From contig JAGKQI010000091.1 of NCBI GenBank assembly GCA_018806915.1, positions 1,922,001-1,986,000 of the forward strand: 64,000 nt of DNA. Direction: 5' to 3'. Positions 62,352 to 64,000 of this stretch are shown here, one piece after another. The position numbers were made by a program, and so were the translations under genes. Source of the stretch: Phytophthora colocasiae (Eukaryota; Oomycota; Peronosporomycetes; Peronosporales; Peronosporaceae). The stretch's first letter is position 1, and each line of letters starts with the position of its first letter. Below the pieces are notes generated by a model, which saw nothing but the letters and a program-made list of their open reading frames with translations, made no database searches and had not been told where the DNA came from.

Positions 62352-64000
62352 ACTTTCGCAGCCGAGGAGGTCAATCAACGTCACGATCGAACTGCTACAG
62401 GAGTTTCAGGTAACCCTGAGTCATCCCGAGGTGACAGCAGCAACAACTTCAGTAAAATGGGAAGAACTGAAGAGCGAAATAGCTAGGAGAACACGACGTT
62501 GCATTCGAGCACGTAAACGCTCCTTGCGCGGTACTCTCAAGCAGAAACTCACCAAACTTCTTCGACAGCAACAACGGCTGCAAGAAGAAGAGCGAGGACG
62601 GCCGGCCACAGTGGACATAGTTACTGATCTCATGGATGGCCTCTCTCTTAATGATACAGCAGGCCCTACGCGTGCAGCACGCTTACGACGTGCGATTGGT
62701 GACTGTAAGAGAGCGAAAGTTGCTATCCGACAGCAAAAATTATACAGAGACACAACTCATTGGACGGGGAAGACGACGAAGGAATTCTTTAGGCGAATAT
62801 CAACTAAGTTCAGCGACAACACGATTCACAAGCTAGACCCGATAGCTGGAGCTCCGAACCGAGGAGTCCATGACAAAGCAGACATTCTGGCTGATGCATG
62901 GACACCTATTCTCCAGCAAGTCGCGGCGGATACGAAGGACATTGACGAGGTGCTAGACTGGACGGCTTCTGCAACAGAATCTACGCCAGAGCAAGCTGAT
63001 ACTGCAGACGTCATCACGGAGTTACAAGTTCGAACCGCACTCCGGGCATGCAAGAGAAGGAAGGCTGCTGGCCCTGACAGGCTCGGAAACGGCTGGTACA
63101 GGGACTACGAGGAACAGCTTGTTCCAATACTGACGATATTGCTCAACCTGTGGTACGAAGCAGGCCAATTTCCATCGTCTTTCCTCGAGGCGGACATATT
63201 CTGTCTGAAAAAAGGTGGTAGTCAAAATAACGCCCTCAATTACCGCTCTCTTGCGCTTCTGAACACGGATTACAAAATATTCACGAGGATATTGGCAACT
63301 CGCGTGAGTGCCACACTACCCGAGCAAATACACCCGAATCAAAATGGATTCGTACCAGGCAGGACTATTCACGAGACACTGGACCTGTATGATGCAGCAC
63401 AGCGAATGGCAATAGCTGACCCGTCCTAGATAGCAGCCACAGCTCTCCTACTTGACTTTAGAAAAGCTTATGACTCGCTCGACCGGGAGTACATGCTAAG
63501 GGTACTTCGACGTCAAGGTTATCCGACAAAGTTCATTAAGGCGGTATGGCAGCTTCATGCAGGTACAACAGTGCAGTTCTTAGCAAATGGGGCACGGTCG
63601 CGCAAAGTACACGTCACGAGCGGCATCAGGCAAGGGTGTCCGCTAGCACCCATGTTATTCATACTGGCGCTGGATCCATTGTATCGGAAGTTGGACGGTC
63701 AGTTCGGGGTAAGAGGCATCATTGTACAGTCCGAAGCAGGAAGATTCGAACTTCGCGTTGCTGGATACGCTGATGATACAGCGGCTTTCGTGAGAGATCC
63801 AGCGGACATTCCACCCCTCATGCTCATTTTACGCACTTTTAGCAAGGCTTCGGGACTACAGATCAATGCTGGAAAAACCAAGGTTATCCGACTGAATGCG
63901 CACGGGTCTACAGCGCCACCAAAACTCCCTGAAGGCATGGAATATCTACCCCCAGAAGAGGCGTGTAGGTATCTGGGAATTCAGGTAGGCACCACGGTTG
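62352..64000 (+). pseudogene. LINE reverse transcriptase (continues past the window end)
   Basis: The frame resumes right after the Gypsy 5' LTR with a basic helical linker, then RT motifs: RRKAAGPDRLGNGWYRDY, FCLKKGGSQNNALNYRSLALLN, HPNQNGFVPGRTIHETL, LLLDFRKAYDSLDREYML, SGIRQGCPLAPMLFILALDPL, GYADDTAAFV (catalytic YADD), and GLQINAGKTKVI. A TAG at 63427-63429 interrupts it between the RT2 and A motifs. It belongs to the same element as the endonuclease at 53028-54117. Confidence 0.88.

Larger units (their letters stand above)
47100..64000 (+). mobile_element. LINE (non-LTR) retrotransposon, interrupted by a Gypsy element and cut by the window end
   Basis: In + order: an untranslated GA-rich leader, ORF1 pieces with a CCHC knuckle, an OTU-like peptidase, an AP-type endonuclease, then, across an 8.2-kb insertion (54118-62351), a reverse transcriptase with YADDT. 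This order is that of an APE-type LINE with an added OTU peptidase. The left boundary is uncertain (47100-48000) and the right end lies beyond 64000. Frame breaks and a stop at 63427 show that it is inactive. Confidence 0.78.

Noticed and set aside
54111..62356. CAACT as the Gypsy target-site duplication
   Set aside because: It would require the left LTR to start four bases earlier than the homology with the right LTR allows.
1..64000. tRNA or rRNA genes
   Set aside because: No cloverleaf or rRNA-like stretch was noticed while reading both strands; a tRNA scan was not possible.

Overview
This is nuclear DNA of an oomycete, most likely a Phytophthora or close relative. It holds Crinkler (CRN) effectors with an LFLAK-type header, short introns (about 47-93 bp) in compact genes, stramenopile-like housekeeping genes, and chromodomain Ty3/Gypsy, LINE and Harbinger transposons. 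All calls come from reading translated frames; no database search was possible.

Layout. 1-23.5 kb is gene-dense and conserved: Mpv17/PMP22 family, NOL6/Utp22, an ENTH-domain protein, a TPR co-chaperone-like protein, a REEP/HVA22 membrane-shaping protein, a decayed kinase-like gene, SDHAF4, the WAVE-complex subunit CYFIP/Sra1 (13 exons), two tandem UBE2J2-type ubiquitin-conjugating enzymes, and the catalytic subunit of DNA polymerase alpha. 23.5-38.5 kb is mosaic: an inverted duplication of a decayed giant-virus-like gene, a partial inverted duplicate of a CARMIL-like gene, the CARMIL-like gene itself, an RNase P/MRP Rpr2/Rpp21-like gene, two CRN remnants, a header-less CRN and a full LFLAK CRN. 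38.8-43.1 kb is a DHX57/DHX29-type DExH helicase. 43.2 kb to the end is mobile DNA: a two-gene Harbinger element, then a long LINE (zinc-knuckle ORF1, OTU-like peptidase, AP-type endonuclease, reverse transcriptase) split by an 8.2-kb chromodomain Gypsy element in reverse orientation.

Most unusual observation. The whole Gypsy element, LTRs and coding region alike, is an almost unbroken chain of short perfect inverted repeats (stems 7-12 bp, loops 1-10 nt, one about every 20-40 nt). The host genes and the surrounding LINE do not show this. Three indels between its two LTRs each create or destroy a hairpin arm. The element also carries a canonical A_AAA_AAC -1 frameshift signal at the gag/pol overlap, and an antisense reading frame (with a few frame breaks) that starts just inside its 3' LTR and overlaps the pol chromodomain on the other strand.

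Functional links. CYFIP (WAVE complex) and CARMIL (capping-protein regulator) both act on Arp2/3-dependent actin. NOL6 and the Rpr2/Rpp21-like protein act in the nucleolus and RNA processing. The CRN genes and the transposon load mark the right two thirds as a fast-evolving, effector-bearing compartment.
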